Notes: generated from the letters alone by a model not told the origin. A DNA stretch of 64,000 nucleotides from Streptomyces sp. NBC_01707 (GCF_041438805.1 NZ_CP109190.1:2542001-2606000); one strand, 5' to 3'; positions 1 through 9,147 are shown, counted from the stretch's first letter. Translations and numbers: made by a program.

Positions 1-250
1 GGATCGAGAAGCCGCCGGTGAGTACGGCCGCTCCGAGGGTCGTCCCGGCGGCGAACGTGATCGAGTTGTCGGCAGCGTAGGAGAGCACCCCGCCGTGCAC
101 GAATCCGTTCTGCTGCTGGAGTTCCGGACGGATGTCCACTTCGAGGGTGGCCGAACCGTCCCCGAAAGCGGTGATCCGCGCCCCGACGAGCCGGCTGAAA
201 GGCTGGCTGTCGAGGACCTTCTGTGCCATCTGCAAATCAAGTCCGGTCAT
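1..250 (-). CDS. PaaI-family hotdog thioesterase (3' end cut off by window)
   Basis: The 83 visible N-terminal residues carry the hotdog thioesterase pattern. The HGGVLSYAADN segment (about residues 53-63) is the substrate/CoA-binding helix start of the PaaI group. These enzymes hydrolyse acyl- or aryl-CoA thioesters in the cytoplasm. The ATG is preceded by GGAAGG at six bases' spacing, which fixes the start. The gene begins 16 bases after the stop of the P450 gene on the same strand, so the two are probably co-transcribed. The rest of the protein lies outside the window. Family confident, substrate unknown. Confidence 0.85.
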   Translation of the reverse strand, partial: MTGLDLQMAQKVLDSQPFSRLVGARITAFGDGSATLEVDIRPELQQQNGFVHGGVLSYAADNSITFAAGTTLGAAVLTGGFSI

Positions 251-266
251 GACACGCCTTCCTACC

Positions 267-1445
267 TCACCAGCGCACCGGCAACCGTCGCACCCCCCGG
301 ATCAGCATTCCCGGCAGCCAGTCGAGTTCCCCGGTCTCCGGAGCGAGTTCGAGATCCGGGCACCGCTCCAGCAGCGCGCGGATCGCGATCCGGCCCTCCA
401 TACGGGCCAGCGGCGCGCCCATGCAGAAGTGGATCCCGTGTCCGAACGCCAGATGCCCCTGGGTGTCGCGGCGGATGTCGAAGCGGTCCGGTTCCGGGTA
501 GCGGGCGGGGTCGCGGTCGGCTCCGGCCAGGGCGATCAGCACCGCTTCGCCGGCCGGAATGACCCGGGAGCCGATCCCGACCGGTTCACGGGTGAAGCGA
601 AAGGTGGCGGTCTCCACCGGCCCGTCGTACCGGAGCATCTCCTCGACCGCGCCGTCGATCAAGCCGAAGTCGGCTCGCAGTGCCGCGAGTTGATCGGGGT
701 GGGTCAGCAGTGCGCGTACCCCGTTGGAGATCAGGTTGACCGTGGTCTCATGACCGGCGACGAGCAGCAGGAAGGCCATCCCGACGAGTTCGTCGGACGA
801 CAGCCCGTCGCCCTCCTCGTCACGCGCCCGGATCAGCGCACTCAGCAGGTCGTCGCCGGGCGAGCACCGCTTGTCCTCGATGAGCTCGACCAGATAGGCG
901 CCCATCGAGCGGACCGCCTCGCCCTCCTCCTGCGCCGTCTTCGGGGCGACGATGCCGTTCGACAGCCGGCGGAACTCGTTGCGGTCCAGGTCCGGCACAC
1001 CGATCAGCTCACAGATGACCGTCATGGGCAGCGGGAAGGCGAGTGCGTCGACGAGGTCGCCGTGCCCGGCGGGCACCATCGCGTCGAGCAGTTCATCGGT
1101 GATCTGCTGGACGCGCGGGCGCAGCGACTCGATCCTGCGAGCGGTGAACTCGCGGGCGACGAGCTTGCGCAGCCGGGTGTGGTGGGGGGCGTCCATCTCC
1201 AGCATGTTGGCGTTGATCGGATCGCCTGCGCCCGTCGCGTACTGCGTCGTCCGCCAGTCCTTGCCGAGCCGCTGGTCGGCGAGGGCCGCGCGGCCCTCCT
1301 CGTAACCGACGATCAGCCAGACCCGCTCGAAATCGTCGGTACGGATGGTGTGCACCGGTCCCTCGGCGCGCATCTTCGCGTAGTACGGATACGGATTCGC
1401 GGTGAAGTCCTGGATCCCGCGAAGATCGACGTCCACTGCGGACAC
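267..1445 (-). CDS. Cytochrome P450
   Basis: A 392-residue soluble bacterial class I P450 that would hydroxylate or otherwise oxidise a small molecule using external ferredoxin and reductase. Visible motifs are the I-helix oxygen-binding AGHETT (about residue 233), the K-helix EEMLR (ExxR) and the heme-ligand loop FGHGIHFCMG, whose cysteine binds iron. The length and GHETT type fit the CYP105/107-like families of streptomycetes. I chose the GTG at 1445 because GGGAGGGGG precedes it by a suitable distance and the family N-terminus starts here; the longer open frame adds unrelated low-complexity sequence. No ferredoxin gene is adjacent. The following gene is the thioesterase. Substrate unknown. 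Confidence 0.93.
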   Translation of the reverse strand: MSAVDVDLRGIQDFTANPYPYYAKMRAEGPVHTIRTDDFERVWLIVGYEEGRAALADQRLGKDWRTTQYATGAGDPINANMLEMDAPHHTRLRKLVAREFTARRIESLRPRVQQITDELLDAMVPAGHGDLVDALAFPLPMTVICELIGVPDLDRNEFRRLSNGIVAPKTAQEEGEAVRSMGAYLVELIEDKRCSPGDDLLSALIRARDEEGDGLSSDELVGMAFLLLVAGHETTVNLISNGVRALLTHPDQLAALRADFGLIDGAVEEMLRYDGPVETATFRFTREPVGIGSRVIPAGEAVLIALAGADRDPARYPEPDRFDIRRDTQGHLAFGHGIHFCMGAPLARMEGRIAIRALLERCPDLELAPETGELDWLPGMLIRGVRRLPVRW

Positions 1446-1494
1446 GGTCCGCCCCCTCCCGGCCGGTTCGGTCGACCTGCTCGGATCGACCCCC

Positions 1495-2214
1495 TCAGCG
1501 TACGTCGCCGGTGGAGTCGCCCTCCTCGTCGAGCAGACCCGCGTCGTGCACCAACAGCGCGATCTGGACGCGGTTGTTGAAGCCGAACCTCGCGAGGATG
1601 CGCGACACATGGGCCTTGACGGTGGCGACGCTCAGGTACAGGGTCGCGGCGATCTCCGCGTTGGACCGGCCGCGTCCGACGGCGACCGCGACCTCGCGCT
1701 CCCGCTCGGCGAGGGAGGCGATCCGCTGCCGGGCCCGTTCGGCCCGGGCCGGCCGGCCGTCGGCGCCGCCCGCGGCACGAGTCATGAGCTGCCGGGTGAC
1801 GGCGGGCGACAGCACGGGGTCACCGGCCGCGACCCGGCGCACCGAGTCGACGATCTGCGCGGGAGGGGTGTCCTTCAGGACGAAACCTGCCGCTCCGGCG
1901 CGGATGGCCTGCAGCACCTGCTCGTCGGCGTGGAAGGTGGTGAGAACGACGACCTCGGGCGCGTCGGGTCTGCTGCGCAGCGCTTCGGTCGCGGTCAGCC
2001 CGTCCATGGTCGGCATCCTGATGTCCATCAGCACCACATCGGGGCGGTGCCGGTCGACGAGATCCGCGACCTCGGAGCCGTCCGCACCCTCCCCCACGAC
2101 GGTGATGTCGTCGACGCCGCCGAGCATGAACGTCAACCCGGCCCGTACGAGCGGGTCGTCGTCGACGATGAGCAGCCGGACGGGGGGCGCCGCGGGATCC
2201 CTGGGGGTGGTCAT
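1495..2214 (-). CDS. NarL/FixJ-type response regulator
   Basis: A 239-residue two-component response regulator. The receiver domain has the acidic pocket VDDDP near residue 15, phospho-acceptor aspartate in VLMDIRMP, and the conserved lysine in VLKDTPP. The C-terminal LuxR helix-turn-helix begins at LAEREREVAVAVGRG and includes SNAEIAATLYLSVATVKAHV. The ATG at 2214 overlaps the kinase stop as ATGA, which sets the start and indicates translational coupling. The protein should bind DNA when phosphorylated by the adjacent kinase. The target genes are not visible; the P450 50 bases downstream is one candidate. Confidence 0.93.
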   Translation of the reverse strand: MTTPRDPAAPPVRLLIVDDDPLVRAGLTFMLGGVDDITVVGEGADGSEVADLVDRHRPDVVLMDIRMPTMDGLTATEALRSRPDAPEVVVLTTFHADEQVLQAIRAGAAGFVLKDTPPAQIVDSVRRVAAGDPVLSPAVTRQLMTRAAGGADGRPARAERARQRIASLAEREREVAVAVGRGRSNAEIAATLYLSVATVKAHVSRILARFGFNNRVQIALLVHDAGLLDEEGDSTGDVR

Positions 2215-3437
2215 GCGGACCACGGTAGCCAGGCCCGGACGACGAAACCGCCGTCGGGTTCCGGGCCGTGGTGGAGGCGGCCGCCCGCGAGGGTGGCGCG
2301 CTCGGTCAGGCCGATGAGCCCCTGGCCGGAGCCGGGGACCCGCTCGAACGGTTCGACAGGTGCCGGGTTGCGTACCTCGATGGTGAGTCCGTCGCCCGGT
2401 CCGCCGGTGAGGGTGATGGTGACCCCGGTGCCGGGGGTGTGCTTACGGGCGTTGGTCAAGCCCTCCTGGGCGATGCGGTACACGGTGCGTCCGGTGGCGC
2501 CGGGGGCGGTGGCCGGGTCGGTGACGTGGTTGTCGAGGGTGACCTTCATTCCCGCCAGCCGGGATTCGGCGATCAGTGCGTCCAGCGTCGCGAGGGTGGG
2601 CTGCGGCCGGTTGCCGTCCCCGTTGTCGCCGTCGCCGGGGCTCCGGAGGACTCCGATGATCTCGCGGAGGTCCTGGAGCGCCTCGTGTGCGCTGTCCCGG
2701 ATGACCCCTGCGGCCCGGGCGACCTCGGCCGGTGGCGCGTCGGGGCGGAATTCGAGGGCGCCTGCGTGGACGCTGAGGAGGGTCAGCCGGTGGGCGAGCA
2801 CATCATGCATCTCGCGCGCGATGGCCTCGCGCGCCAGCCGCTGGGCCTGCTCGGCACGGAGCCCCGCCTCCGCCTCGGCCCGGCGGGCGCGCTCGCGCAG
2901 CGTGACGACGAGCTGGCGTCTGGACCGTACGACCATGCCCCAGCTCAGCACCAGCAGGACCAGCAGCACGCCGACGACGGTGGACGCGAGGAACGAGGTC
3001 GCCGGGTCGGGGCGTAGATACGGCTGCACGGGCGCGACGGCCAGGGCGAGCACGCCGACGGCGGCCACCGGTCTGAACGGCCGGTGCACCGCGACGCTGA
3101 ACAGCGCCACGAGCAGGGCCCCGGCGGCGACCGGTTCGACGACGGAGACCAGTGTGAGGGTCACAGCCAGGCCGACCGGCCACCGCCGCCGTGTCCACAG
3201 GGCGCAGCAGGCCGCGGCGCCGATCAGCGAGTCGGTGAAGACGACGCCGTCGGGGGTGGTGTGGTCGGCGTCGATGGCACCGGCCGCGGCCACGCCGATC
3301 GCCGCCGCGCAGAGGAAGGCCGTGACGTCGACGACCCAGTCCCGTACCGTGCGGCGTGCCCTGCGGCCCAGGTCACCGGGCAGCTCGGGATCGGCCATCG
3401 CCGAGGGCAGCAGCCAGGGGTACTCCGTGCGCGTCAT
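2211..3437 (-). CDS. NarL-type sensor histidine kinase
   Basis: A 408-residue membrane sensor kinase. About five hydrophobic segments fill residues 30-165, followed by a linker coiled coil. The HisKA_3 dimerisation helix contains the phosphorylated histidine in AREMHDVLAHRLTLLSVH, and the HATPase_c domain ends with the G-box GQGLIGLTERATLAGGRL. It pairs with the downstream regulator through an ATGA overlap. A TAGTTT hexamer at 3445-3450 (minus strand) ends seven bases before the ATG, so the transcript may be leaderless; no ribosome site is seen. The stimulus is unknown: there is no recognisable extracellular domain. Confidence 0.92.
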   Translation of the reverse strand: MTRTEYPWLLPSAMADPELPGDLGRRARRTVRDWVVDVTAFLCAAAIGVAAAGAIDADHTTPDGVVFTDSLIGAAACCALWTRRRWPVGLAVTLTLVSVVEPVAAGALLVALFSVAVHRPFRPVAAVGVLALAVAPVQPYLRPDPATSFLASTVVGVLLVLLVLSWGMVVRSRRQLVVTLRERARRAEAEAGLRAEQAQRLAREAIAREMHDVLAHRLTLLSVHAGALEFRPDAPPAEVARAAGVIRDSAHEALQDLREIIGVLRSPGDGDNGDGNRPQPTLATLDALIAESRLAGMKVTLDNHVTDPATAPGATGRTVYRIAQEGLTNARKHTPGTGVTITLTGGPGDGLTIEVRNPAPVEPFERVPGSGQGLIGLTERATLAGGRLHHGPEPDGGFVVRAWLPWSA

Positions 3438-3605
3438 ATCGACAAAACTACTCAGATGGCGGGCAGGTACCGGCCGTACGGGAGCGGGCGGCCACCGAAG
3501 TCGCGGGACCGGAGACTTCGGTAGCGCCGGACCGGATACTTAAGTCGCAACGGGGCAGACCGGCGGCCGACGCGGTGGTGGGACCGTACGCGCGAGGCTC
3601 ACGGG

Positions 3606-3809
3606 ATGAAGAAACTCTGCGAGTCGATCGGTTTCATCGTCTTCATCCAGGGCGTCGCCGGGCTGCTCCATGAATGGACGGGGTGGTTCCGGCTCTGGAC
3701 GGTGGTGCGGAGACTGGAGTTCCTGGGTGGGTACGCGATGTTCGTCAACATCGTGCTGGTGATGACGGGCGCCGCCGTCATGGTGGCGGCGGACCGGCTC
3801 AAGGACTAG
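3606..3809 (+). CDS. Small two-helix membrane protein
   Basis: A 67-residue protein with two hydrophobic stretches, IGFIVFIQGVAGLL (about residues 8-21) and FVNIVLVMTGAAVMVAA (about 46-62). It starts with MKKL and ends in a charged DRLKD tail. Codon use is typical of the region. It looks like one of the small conserved Streptomyces membrane proteins of unknown role. There is only a weak ribosome site (gaggctcacggg). Its stop lies five bases from the convergent stop of the EamA transporter. No function is assigned. Confidence 0.7.
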   Translation: MKKLCESIGFIVFIQGVAGLLHEWTGWFRLWTVVRRLEFLGGYAMFVNIVLVMTGAAVMVAADRLKD

Positions 3810-3814
3810 CCGGT

Positions 3815-4738
3815 TCAAGGAGCAGCGGGGGTTGCCGCGCGGCGGCCCCAGCCGGTTCCGGCAAGGACGAGCACCGCGCCCAGTACGCCGAGGGCGGAGA
3901 GCCGTTCGCCGCCGATCGCGATGCCCGCGGCCGCCGCCCACAACGGTTCCGTACCGAGCAGCAGACTGACCCGGGACGGTGAGGTGCGGCGTACCGACCA
4001 CATCTGTACGAAGAAGGCGAACAGCGTGCAGAAGACGGAGAGGAACAGCAGCCCGCCCCACTCCCGGACGCCGAACCCCGCAGCCACCGTCCAGGGCGAT
4101 TCCCCTGTGCCGGGAACGGCGGCGAGCACGGCGAAGACGGCGACCGCGCTGCCGAGCTGCACGGTGGTCAACGACAGCGAGTCCGCCGCCTGGACGGACT
4201 TGATGCGGGCCATCATCAGCACATGCAGGGTGCGGGCGAGGGCCGCCACCAGCATCAGCAGATCGCCCACCGACGGACTGGTGAAACCGCCGCCCTGGGT
4301 CAGCAGCACGACACCGGCGACGGACAGTGCGGCGGCGGCGAGGAACGCTCTGGGCGGCCGGACCCTGGTCACCGCGGCCTCGGCGAGCGGTGTGAAGATC
4401 ATCGTCAGACTGATGATGAGCCCGGCGTTGGTCGCCGAGGTGTGCACGACGCCGTACGTCTCCACCAGGAAGATCCCGCTGAGGACCAGCCCCAGCAGGC
4501 CCGCGCCGCGCCACTGCGCCGCGCTGAGCGCCCGCAGCCTGCGCCACCCGGCGACGGTCAGCACGGGCAGCACGATGACGAAGCGCAGGACGAGGACCGC
4601 GACCACGGTGGACGTCGTGGTGATGCCCTTGGCCGCGAGATAGCTGGCGCCCCAGACGACCGCGACGAGCAGCACGGGCAGATCGGTGAGCCAGGCCCGG
4701 CGCGGTGGTGCGAGGGCGGGCAGGGCGACAGCGGACAC
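3815..4738 (-). CDS. EamA/DMT-family transporter
   Basis: A 307-residue inner-membrane protein with about ten transmembrane helices in two EamA repeats (roughly residues 15-145 and 160-295), the layout of drug/metabolite exporters such as RhaT/YdcZ relatives. The first helix contains LLVAVVWGASYLAAKG, typical of the family. I chose the GTG at 4738 because AGGAGA lies five bases upstream. The GTG at 4759 gives seven more residues but no ribosome site. It would export a small metabolite or amino acid derivative; the substrate cannot be read from sequence. Confidence 0.88.
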   Translation of the reverse strand: MSAVALPALAPPRRAWLTDLPVLLVAVVWGASYLAAKGITTTSTVVAVLVLRFVIVLPVLTVAGWRRLRALSAAQWRGAGLLGLVLSGIFLVETYGVVHTSATNAGLIISLTMIFTPLAEAAVTRVRPPRAFLAAAALSVAGVVLLTQGGGFTSPSVGDLLMLVAALARTLHVLMMARIKSVQAADSLSLTTVQLGSAVAVFAVLAAVPGTGESPWTVAAGFGVREWGGLLFLSVFCTLFAFFVQMWSVRRTSPSRVSLLLGTEPLWAAAAGIAIGGERLSALGVLGAVLVLAGTGWGRRAATPAAP

Positions 4739-4948
4739 CTGGTTCTCCTGATTCTCCACAGCGGGAAACGATGTGGAGACCTCACCGGCTCACACGCGGA
4801 ACGATCACGGTACCGGGCGGCCCACGGCTGCGGGAACACCCGTCTCAGCGCTCGAGGTCACCGATCCCCGCCGTGGCCGTCCGGACGGGTGGACCACCGC
4901 TGTCCGTCCTACGCTGGCCAGGAAGGTTTCCGAACGTAAAGGGAGATC

Positions 4949-5779
4949 ATGATCGAGACCCCGGCTCGCACCCTCAACGACGGCCGTACCGTTCCCTCCG
5001 TCGGGCTCGGCACCTGGCCGATGGACGACGACGCGGCCGAGCAGGCCGTCGCGGGGGCATTGGGCCTCGGATACCGGCTCGTCGACACCGCACTCAACTA
5101 CCGCAACGAGACGGGAACCGGCCGCGGGATCGCCCGCAGCGGCGTGCCGCGCGAGGACGTCTTCGTCACCACCAAGGTGCCGGGCCGGCACCACGGTTAC
5201 GAGAAGACGCTGGCGTCGTTCGAGGAGTCCCGGCGCAATCTCGGGCTCGACTACGTGGACCTGTATCTCATCCACTGGCCGCTGCCCCGGGTCGATCTGT
5301 ACGTCGACACCTGGAAGGCCATGATCCAGCTCCGCAAGGACGGTCTGGTGCGGTCGATCGGTGTCTCCAACTTCACCGCGGCCCATGTCGAGCGGCTGGA
5401 GCAGGAGACCGGGGTGCTGCCCGCTGTGAACCAGATCGAGATGCATCCGCGCTTCCCGCAGGAGGAGCTGCGGGCCGTGCACGAGGCGAAGGGCATCGTC
5501 ACCGAGAGCTGGAGCCCGCTGGGCCGCGGCCACCGGCTGCTGGCGGACCCGGAGATCGTCGCCGTCGCCGAGGCGCACGGTGTGACACCCGGTCAGGCCG
5601 TGCTTCGCTGGCACACCCAGCTCGGTGCGGTGCCCATCCCGAAATCCGCCGATCCGGGGCGGCAGCGCGAGAATCTGGATCTGTTCGGCTTCGACCTGAC
5701 GGCGGACGAACTGGCCCGGATCTCCGCGGGCCCGCGGCGGCGGTTCGGCGGCGACCCGGAGTCCCACGAGGAGTTCTGA
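4949..5779 (+). CDS. Aldo/keto reductase
   Basis: A 276-residue NADPH-dependent aldo/keto reductase of the 2,5-diketo-D-gluconate reductase type (AKR5-like). The catalytic tetrad is visible: Asp and Tyr in VDTALNYRN (about residues 46-54), Lys in VTTKVPG (about 75) and His in YLIHWPLPR (about 108). The NADPH phosphate-binding region is IPKSADPGRQREN near residue 230. The ribosome site AAAGGGAG precedes the ATG. It reduces carbonyl compounds in the cytoplasm; the physiological substrate is not inferable. The gene stands alone, divergent from the EamA gene. Confidence 0.92.
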   Translation: MIETPARTLNDGRTVPSVGLGTWPMDDDAAEQAVAGALGLGYRLVDTALNYRNETGTGRGIARSGVPREDVFVTTKVPGRHHGYEKTLASFEESRRNLGLDYVDLYLIHWPLPRVDLYVDTWKAMIQLRKDGLVRSIGVSNFTAAHVERLEQETGVLPAVNQIEMHPRFPQEELRAVHEAKGIVTESWSPLGRGHRLLADPEIVAVAEAHGVTPGQAVLRWHTQLGAVPIPKSADPGRQRENLDLFGFDLTADELARISAGPRRRFGGDPESHEEF

Positions 5780-5789
5780 CCGGCGGTGA

Positions 5790-5900
5790 CTCACCGGCCG
5801 GGGCCACCCGTGGGATCTCACCCTTTCCGGCTCACCGGACGGGGTTCGCCCGTGGGATCTCGTCCTTCCCGGCTCACCGGCCTGAGCTCACCGTTCCCGG
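5790..5900. repeat. 41-42 bp tandem repeat, 2.7 copies
   Basis: Units begin with CTCACCGG at 5790, 5831 and 5873. The first two are full length (41 and 42 bp) with a shared internal CGTGGGATCTC; the third is shortened. The array fills the space between the convergent stops of the aldo/keto reductase and the ABM-domain gene. Confidence 0.85.
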
Positions 5901-5901
5901 G

Positions 5902-6231
5902 TCACTCACCGCGCGGCGTGAGCTCCGCCATCAGGGACCAACCGTCGCCCGGGACATCGACGTTGATGATTTCCGGGGTCCGGGCGACGAGGTCCGCCAT
6001 GCCTTCCATCGCCGCCGCGAAGTGCTCGGACTTCACATGTGCCTCGCCCGCCTCCGGTGACGCGAAGGCCTCCAGGAGCACGAACTGGTCCGGATTCTCG
6101 ACGCTGTACGACCACTCGAAGAACAGATTGCCCGGTTCCTGGCGAGTGGCGAGGGTGAAGGCCTCGACGGCCGGAAGCCAGTTGTCGCGCTCGGCGCTGC
6201 GGACGGTGAACTTGACGGCGATGAAGATCAT
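5902..6231 (-). CDS. ABM-domain protein (putative quinol monooxygenase family)
   Basis: A 109-residue protein with the ferredoxin-like antibiotic-biosynthesis-monooxygenase fold. It begins MIFIAVKFTVRSAERDNWL, has the family core FFEWSYSVENPDQFVLLEAF and the HVKSEHFAA helix, and ends in a variable tail. Relatives include YgiN-type quinol monooxygenases, heme-degrading IsdG proteins and many of unknown activity. AGGAGTCG lies upstream of the chosen ATG. The gene follows allantoicase on the same strand after 107 bases and may be the last gene of the allantoin operon. Its role there is unknown. Confidence 0.82.
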   Translation of the reverse strand: MIFIAVKFTVRSAERDNWLPAVEAFTLATRQEPGNLFFEWSYSVENPDQFVLLEAFASPEAGEAHVKSEHFAAAMEGMADLVARTPEIINVDVPGDGWSLMAELTPRGE

Positions 6232-6338
6232 GGCGAATCGACTCCTGCTCGGGACATGCGATCCGTCCAGCGTCCCACAAGCCCTGGATCCGGACGCACC
6301 GGGCGCACCCGGATGGAGCCGGAGTCCACCCGTCCTCG

Positions 6339-7469
6339 TCAGCCGCCCAGCTCGCGGTGGCGTGCGGCCAGTCGCGTCGCGCCGTCCGGCGTGAGTGAGC
6401 CGAACAGCCGCAGCCGCGAGATGCCGCCGTCCGGGAAGATGTCGATCCGGACATGGGTGGCCCGCACGGCCTCCGGCAGGACGAAGCGGTGGTTCGTGTC
6501 GGGCTGCAACCGGGTCCGCGGCAGGATCTCGGTCCACTCGCCGCCGTCGCTGCCTCCGCTCCCTCCGTCCCGTACCGAAAGGCGCGCCCACCCGGCCGAG
6601 TTGCCCTTGAGGTACGCGGTGTCGATCTCGACGGCCCGGATCTCCGACTGCTCGGGGAGCCGGTAGCGGATCCAGTCGTTGCCCTTGTCGCGCCGGCGGC
6701 GGGTCTCCCAGCCGTCGTCCATCTGCCGGGAGCGGCCGGGCTGGATCGTGTTGGTGGCCGGTGAGTAGAAGCGGTCGGAGGCGTCCTCGACCTGACCGCC
6801 GTTCTCCAGCGCCGCCAGGTCGAAGGTGGACAGGGCGGCCAGCCAGGCGGGGTCCGGGACGACCTCTCCGTGGACCCGGAGACGGGCGATCCCTCCGTCG
6901 GGGTGCTGGTTGACCCGCAGATGGGTGACGCGCTGTTCGACGTCGATCGCGAACCCGTTGGCCGCATGGCCCCCGACGGCCGTACGGGGTACGAGCGTTG
7001 TCCACTTCACGTCCGGCGCGAGGAGCTCCTCGGGGGACGGGGAGCCGGCCACGGAGGCCGCCTCGACGGAGACGGCCTGCGGGTAGTTGCCGCGGAAGTG
7101 GGCGGTGTCGACGACGATGCCGCGTACGACGCCGGGCGCGCCGAGCCGCACCAGCGCCCAGTCGTGGTCCTCGTCCGTGGGGTGCGGCTGCGCGGCGCCG
7201 ACGCCTCGGCGGCGGCGCGTCTCCCAGCCGTCCATGATCTTGCCCTTGTGCCCGAAGTGCTCCGGGTCGAATTCGGCGGGCCCGGGCTTCAGCAGGTTCT
7301 CGCGCTCGGCGAAGAACTCGTCGTTGGCGGCGATCACCCCCGCGCCGAGCCGCCGGTCTGCGAGGTCGACGAGGTGGGTGAAGGGGAATTCGGCGGTGCG
7401 GTAGTCGGCGTACGGGTCGCCGCCGCCGTACGGATCGGCGTCGCCGGTGAAGTGCGCTGTCGCCGTCAT
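6339..7469 (-). CDS. alc: Allantoicase
   Basis: A 376-residue allantoicase (allantoate amidinohydrolase), which splits allantoate into ureidoglycolate and urea in the cytoplasm. Two homologous jelly-roll allantoicase repeats are visible, at about residues 25-185 and 200-365. Each carries the motif DGWETRRRR (GKIMDGWETRRRR in the first, RQMDDGWETRRRR in the second), and each has an IDTA or VDTAHF/AYLKGN segment. The ATG at 7469 starts two bases after the allantoinase stop (TGACCATG), so the two genes are co-translated. Upstream in-frame sequence is allantoinase DNA in another frame. Assignment is secure. Confidence 0.96.
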   Translation of the reverse strand: MTATAHFTGDADPYGGGDPYADYRTAEFPFTHLVDLADRRLGAGVIAANDEFFAERENLLKPGPAEFDPEHFGHKGKIMDGWETRRRRGVGAAQPHPTDEDHDWALVRLGAPGVVRGIVVDTAHFRGNYPQAVSVEAASVAGSPSPEELLAPDVKWTTLVPRTAVGGHAANGFAIDVEQRVTHLRVNQHPDGGIARLRVHGEVVPDPAWLAALSTFDLAALENGGQVEDASDRFYSPATNTIQPGRSRQMDDGWETRRRRDKGNDWIRYRLPEQSEIRAVEIDTAYLKGNSAGWARLSVRDGGSGGSDGGEWTEILPRTRLQPDTNHRFVLPEAVRATHVRIDIFPDGGISRLRLFGSLTPDGATRLAARHRELGG

Positions 7470-7471
7470 GG

Positions 7472-8815
7472 TCAGTGGTCCCTTTCGAGGAGGCGGCCGG
7501 TGGGTTCGGTGAGGACGCCGGCCGCCGCGATCCGCCGGCCGCGCAGCCACGTCGACTTCACCACGCCGTGCAGGGTCCGTCCCGCGTAGGCGGTGACCTG
7601 GTTTCGGTGGAACAGCTCGGCCGGGTCGACGGTGAAGGTCTCGTCGGGCGCGAGGACCGCGAAGTCGGCGTCGCGGCCGGCCTCGACGGCGCCCTTGCGG
7701 GTCAGACCGGCCAACGCGGCGGGGGCGGCGGACATCCAGCGGGCCACGTCGTCGAGCGAGTGGCCGCGTCGGCGCGCCTCGGTCCAGATGGCGGGCAGAC
7801 CGAGCTGGAGGGAGGAGATGCCACCCCAGGCGGAGGCGAAGTCCGGCGTCTTCAGGTCGGTGGTGCAGGGCGAGTGGTCGGAGACGATGCAGTCGATCGT
7901 GCCGTCGGCGAGTCCGTCCCAGAGCGCGTCCTGGTTGGCGGCTTCACGGATCGGCGGACAGCACTTGAACTCTGTGGCGCCATCCGGGACTTCCTCGGCG
8001 GTGAGAGTGAGGAAGTGCGGGCAGGACTCGACGGTGACCCGCACGCCGTCGCACCTGGCGGCGGCGATCAGCGGCAACGCGTCGCCGGACGACAGATGCA
8101 GGACATGGACGCGCGCGTTCAGCCGCCGGGCGTGGGCGATGAGGCCCTCGATGGCGGTGTTCTCGGCGTCGCGTGGCCGGGAGGCCAGGAAGTCGGCGTA
8201 CGCGGGTCCGCTCCGCTGCGGCGCGGCCGCCAGATGGCGCGGGTCCTCGGCGTGCACGATCAGCAGCCCGCCGAAGCCGGCGATCTCGGCCATGGAGCGG
8301 GCCAGCTGCTCCTGGTCGAGCTCGGGGAACTCCTCGACGCCGGAGGGCGACAGGAAGCACTTGAAGCCGAAGACCCCGGCCTCGTGCAACGGCCGCAGAT
8401 CCTTGACGTTGGACGGCACGGCACCGCCCCAGAAACCGGTGTCGACGTGTGCCTTGGCGGCTGCCACCTGCCGTTTGGTCCGCAGATGGTCGACGGTGGT
8501 GGTCGGCGGGAGGGAGTTGAGCGGCATGTCGAGCAGGGTGGTGATGCCGCCCGCCGCGGCCGCGCGGGTGGCGGTCCAGAAGCCTTCCCACTCGGTGCGG
8601 CCGGGGTCGTTCACATGGACATGGGTGTCGACGAGGCCCGGCAGCAGGACGTCGTCACCGAAGTCCTCCAGCCGGGCGCCGGCCGGCGCCTCGGTGTCGT
8701 AGGCCAGGACGGCGTCGATCGTCCCGTCGGCGACCGCCACCGTTGCGGGGCGCGTCCCCTCGGGGGTGACGACGCGCGTCGAGCGCAGTACCAGGTTCAC
8801 GTCCGCACCGGACAC
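7472..8815 (-). CDS. allB: Allantoinase
   Basis: A 447-residue amidohydrolase that opens the hydantoin ring of allantoin to give allantoate. Metal-binding motifs are in order: [10 protein letters not shown] (about residue 62), the bridging carboxylated lysine in [10 protein letters not shown] (about 148), HAEDPRH (about 187), HVLHLSSGD (about 243) and the catalytic aspartate in [11 protein letters not shown] (about 315). All are canonical for AllB. The start is GTG at 8815; no clear ribosome site is visible. Allantoicase follows immediately. A TCAAC-N5-GTTGA operator lies 30 bases upstream, so control by the divergent IclR regulator is likely. Confidence 0.96.
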   Translation of the reverse strand: MSGADVNLVLRSTRVVTPEGTRPATVAVADGTIDAVLAYDTEAPAGARLEDFGDDVLLPGLVDTHVHVNDPGRTEWEGFWTATRAAAAGGITTLLDMPLNSLPPTTTVDHLRTKRQVAAAKAHVDTGFWGGAVPSNVKDLRPLHEAGVFGFKCFLSPSGVEEFPELDQEQLARSMAEIAGFGGLLIVHAEDPRHLAAAPQRSGPAYADFLASRPRDAENTAIEGLIAHARRLNARVHVLHLSSGDALPLIAAARCDGVRVTVESCPHFLTLTAEEVPDGATEFKCCPPIREAANQDALWDGLADGTIDCIVSDHSPCTTDLKTPDFASAWGGISSLQLGLPAIWTEARRRGHSLDDVARWMSAAPAALAGLTRKGAVEAGRDADFAVLAPDETFTVDPAELFHRNQVTAYAGRTLHGVVKSTWLRGRRIAAAGVLTEPTGRLLERDH

Positions 8816-9147
8816 CCGTGTTCCTCACTTCCGGCCTCAGGAAATTCAACGAACTGTTGAAGGAGTCTTCATGGGGGATTCCAGCCCGTCAAGACCCCAC
8901 CCTCCTCCCCGGGCGGCGGAACGACCACCCGCATGGGCGACTGGAGATTTCCACGAAGTAGAAGGGTAATTTCGGAGAGCGGAACGTAGCATGGGTCAGG
9001 TACGGCTCCGCAGAACCGTCCCGTGGACCGCGGACACCCGGACAGACAGGCCCTGACCGGCCAGGACGCCGTGCCGGAGCAGTGGGCCGATCGGGAACCT
9101 CCCGGTAGGCTGCTGCCTTGCCCTTCCGCCTCGAAAGGACCGTTGAC
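8816..9147. other. Divergent promoter region between allantoinase and the IclR gene
   Basis: 332 bases without an assigned gene. It holds the operator at 8845-8861. A 32-codon open frame on the plus strand (8871-8969) starts MGDSSPSRPHPPP and has GAAGGAG five bases before its ATG. It matches nothing I recognise, so it is noted only as a possible leader peptide. The remainder must contain the promoter of the IclR gene, whose ribosome site AAAGGA is at 9134-9139. Confidence 0.5.
8845..8861. promoter_or_regulatory. AllR-type operator upstream of allantoinase
   Basis: TTCAACGAACTGTTGAA, a 6-5-6 palindrome with perfect arms. It sits 30-46 bases upstream of the allantoinase start. The same core recurs before malate synthase, the uric acid operon and catalase. 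The nearest candidate binder is the IclR-family protein encoded at 9148. Confidence 0.75.

Noticed and set aside
1402..3543. A 713-codon plus-strand open frame over the P450/two-component region
   Set aside because: It reads the two-component genes in antisense. Its protein is Arg/Ala/Gly-rich with no family pattern, while the minus-strand frames give clear kinase and regulator domains.
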